From Paracoccaceae bacterium (lineage in GTDB: Bacteria > Pseudomonadota > Alphaproteobacteria > Rhodobacterales > Rhodobacteraceae): a DNA stretch of 9,862 nucleotides. The stretch covers positions 1-9,862 of the forward strand of contig PUNI01000171.1 in the NCBI GenBank assembly GCA_003551745.1, read 5' to 3'. The position numbers and the translations under genes were made by a program. How positions within the stretch are numbered: position 1 is the first letter of the stretch; the number at the start of each line of letters is the position of its first letter. The notes below the pieces were generated by a model. The model worked only from the letters and a program-made list of their open reading frames with translations, was not told where the DNA came from and searched no databases. Shown piece by piece: positions 8,064 to 9,862 of this stretch.

Positions 8064-9182
8064 ATGAAGATCAGCATCGAACGCGGGCCGCTGCTGCGGG
8101 CTGTGGCGCAGGCGCAGTCGGTGGTGGAGCGGCGCAACACCATCCCGATCCTCGCCAATGTCCTGATCGAGGCCCAGGGCGAGACGGTCAGCTTCCGGGC
8201 CACCGATCTCGACATCGAGGTGGTCGACCGGGTGCCGGCGATGGTCGAACAGCCCGGCGCTGCCACCGTGTCGGCGGTGCTGCTGCACTAGATCGTGCGC
8301 AAGCTGCCCGACGGCGCGCTGGTACAGCTGGCCGACGATCCCGGGAACGGCCGCCTCACGGTGCGCGCGGGCCGGTCGAACTTCACGCTCGCCACGCTGC
8401 CGAAGGAAGACTTCCCCGTGATGGCGTCCGCCGAATACAGCAGCAACTTCTCGGCCCCCGCCCGTGATCTGCGCCGGCTTTTCGACAAGTCGAAATTCGC
8501 CATCTCCACCGAGGAGACAAGGTATTACCTCAACGGCGTCTACATGCATGTGGCAGAGGGCGAGGACGGCTCGGTGTTGCGCTGCGTGGCGACCGACGGC
8601 CACCGGCTCGCCCGCGTCGATGCTCCCCTCCCGCCCGACGCCGCCGGGATGCCGGGGGTGATCGTGCCGCGCAAGACGGTTGGCGAGCTGCGCAAGCTGC
8701 TGGAGGACGACGACGCCCAGATCGCCGTCTCCGTCTCCGAGACCAAGCTGCGCTTCGCCACCCCCGAGATCACGCTCACCTCCAAGGTGATCGACGGCAC
8801 CTTCCCCGACTATTCCCGGGTGATCCCAACCGGCAATGCGCGCCGCCTTGAAGTGGACGCGGCCGAATTCGCAAAGGCGGTGGACCGGGTCGCCACGGTG
8901 TCCTCCGAGCGCTCGCGCGCGGTGAAGATGGCGCTGGAGGAGGACCGGCTGGTCCTGTCCGTCACCGCCCCCGACTCCGGCACGGCCGAGGAGGAACTGG
9001 CCGTCGCCTATGGCGACGACCGGCTGGAGATCGGCTTCAACGCCAAGTATCTGCTGGAGATCGCCAGCCAGGTCGACCGCGAGAATGCCGTCTTCCTGTT
9101 CAACTCGCCGGGCGATCCCACCCTGATGCGCGAGGGCGGCGACACCTCGGCGATCTATGTCGTGATGCCGATGCGGGTGTGA
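8064..9182 (+). CDS. dnaN: DNA polymerase III beta clamp DnaN, interrupted by in-frame TAG
   Basis: DnaN is the ring-shaped sliding clamp that tethers DNA polymerase III to DNA and is normally essential. From ATG 8064 to TGA 9180-9182 there are 373 codons including the stop, the usual clamp length. The sequence is conserved throughout: NTIPILANVLIEA (25-37), ATDLDIEV, VRKLPDG (78-84), TLPKEDFPVM, VATDGHRLA (T177-L182) and the terminal YVVMPMRV. AGGGGG (8050-8055) lies eight bases before the ATG. Codon 76 (8289-8291) is TAG, between LLH and IVRKLPDG, where relatives have an acidic residue; a single G-to-T change from GAG would explain it. There is no frameshift and the downstream frame shows no decay. 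Read literally, translation yields 75 residues, and a GTG at 8295 could restart without a visible ribosome site. A sequence error, a recent mutation or suppression are all possible. recF overlaps the stop. Confidence 0.93.
8289..8291 (+). other. Premature amber codon in dnaN
   Basis: TAG is in the dnaN frame at codon 76, followed directly by ATC GTG CGC AAG. The codons on both sides encode conserved clamp sequence in one unbroken frame, so this is a substitution and not an indel. Confidence 0.95.
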
Positions 9183-9862
9183 CCGCGCCGTCTGGTGCGG
9201 ACAGTGGCGCGGATCGTCCGGCCGGAGCGCGCGCCGCCGGGCTGACTCTCGCCGAACTCGGCCTGTCGCATTTCCGCTCGCACCGACGCACGGGTCTCGT
9301 CCTGCGGCCCGGTCTGGTGGCGATCTGGGGGCCGAACGGCGCCGGCAAGACCAACATCCTCGAGGCCGTCTCGCTGCTCTCGCCCGGCCGTGGCCTGCGC
9401 GGCGCGCCGGTCGAGGCGCTGGCGCGCCGGCCCGAAGAGCTCGGCTGGAAGGTCACCGCGCAACTCGTCGGACCGGGCGCCGGCCGCGAGGTGGCAAGCT
9501 GGGCCGAACCCGGTGCGCGCGGCCGGTCGGTGACGATCGACGGCAAGCCGGCCCCCCAGGCGGCACTGGGCCGGCTCCTGCGAGTGCTCTGGCTGACCCC
9601 GGCGATGGACAGGCTCTGGACCGAGGGCGCCGAGGGCCGCCGCAGGTTTCTCGACCGCATCGCGCTCAGCTTCGAGCCGGCCCATGGTGAGGTGGTGCTC
9701 GCCTACGAGAAGGCCATGCGCGAGCGCAACCGACTGCTGCGCGACGGCGCCGGCGACCCCGGCTGGTACGGCGCGCTGGAAGCCCGGATGGCGGCGGAAG
9801 GCGCGCGCATGGCCGCGCACCGCCGCATGGCATTGGCGCGGCTCGCGCGCGCCGCCGCAGAC
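9179..9862 (+). CDS. recF: DNA replication and repair protein RecF (3' end outside window)
   Basis: RecF is an SMC-like ATPase that binds gapped DNA and, with RecO and RecR, helps load RecA. The window holds its first 228 codons; the family is about 360-380 residues. Visible are the N-terminal strand and helix LTLAELGLSHFRSH, Walker A GPNGAGKTN (51-59, K57), and the RecF motif LWLTPAMDRLWTEG followed by RRRFLDRIAL. The start is the GTG at 9179-9181, which overlaps the dnaN TGA by four bases (GTGA), indicating translational coupling. No Shine-Dalgarno is clear and no ATG in this frame lies before Walker A. From this start the P-loop is about 20 residues later than in E. coli RecF, because of a low-complexity Ala/Gly/Ser stretch at residues 2-21. 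The frame is intact to the window edge. Confidence 0.95.
   Translation, partial: MTAPSGADSGADRPAGARAAGLTLAELGLSHFRSHRRTGLVLRPGLVAIWGPNGAGKTNILEAVSLLSPGRGLRGAPVEALARRPEELGWKVTAQLVGPGAGREVASWAEPGARGRSVTIDGKPAPQAALGRLLRVLWLTPAMDRLWTEGAEGRRRFLDRIALSFEPAHGEVVLAYEKAMRERNRLLRDGAGDPGWYGALEARMAAEGARMAAHRRMALARLARAAAD

Noticed and set aside
8295..9182. Separate functional gene starting at GTG 8295 in dnaN
   Set aside because: No ribosome site precedes it, and it would lack the first 77 residues of the clamp. It is more likely the rest of one interrupted gene.

Overview
The window is high-GC bacterial DNA (roughly two thirds G+C) with tight gene packing. Protein signatures (DnaA, GlgP and GlgB variants, the dnaA-dnaN-recF order, a YtoQ-family protein in a glycogen operon) point to an alphaproteobacterium, most likely Rhodobacterales. 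The genus cannot be fixed from the sequence alone.

The left 5.8 kb is a glycogen block. Reading on the minus strand there is glgP (glycogen phosphorylase, 5831-3459), then a YtoQ-family protein of unknown biochemical role (3419-2949) only 39 bp behind it, and, after an opposite-strand gene, glgB (branching enzyme, from 2082, running off the left edge with about 40 C-terminal residues missing). Between ytoQ and glgB lies a small plus-strand gene (2461-2907) for an exported protein of unknown function. GlgB makes the alpha-1,6 branches of glycogen and GlgP releases glucose-1-phosphate from the outer chains.

The right 3.4 kb is the replication-initiation cluster on the plus strand: dnaA (6506-7921), dnaN (8064-9182) and recF (from 9179, running off the right edge). 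recF starts at a GTG that overlaps the dnaN stop. dnaN is the surprise. It is full length and conserved end to end, but codon 76 is TAG in a gene that should be essential.

glgP and dnaA diverge from a 674-bp gap (5832-6505) with no convincing gene, no canonical DnaA-box cluster and no rpsT. The gap holds several perfect inverted repeats, including a two-part hairpin with a GCAA tetraloop (6263-6296), a terminator-like hairpin in the glgP leader (5947-5915 on the minus strand), short direct repeats and three GANTC sites. A second terminator-like hairpin lies in the glgB/exported-protein gap (2348-2396). I did not find a mobile element, CRISPR array, tRNA or rRNA. The best leads are the dnaN amber codon and the structured glgP-dnaA gap.
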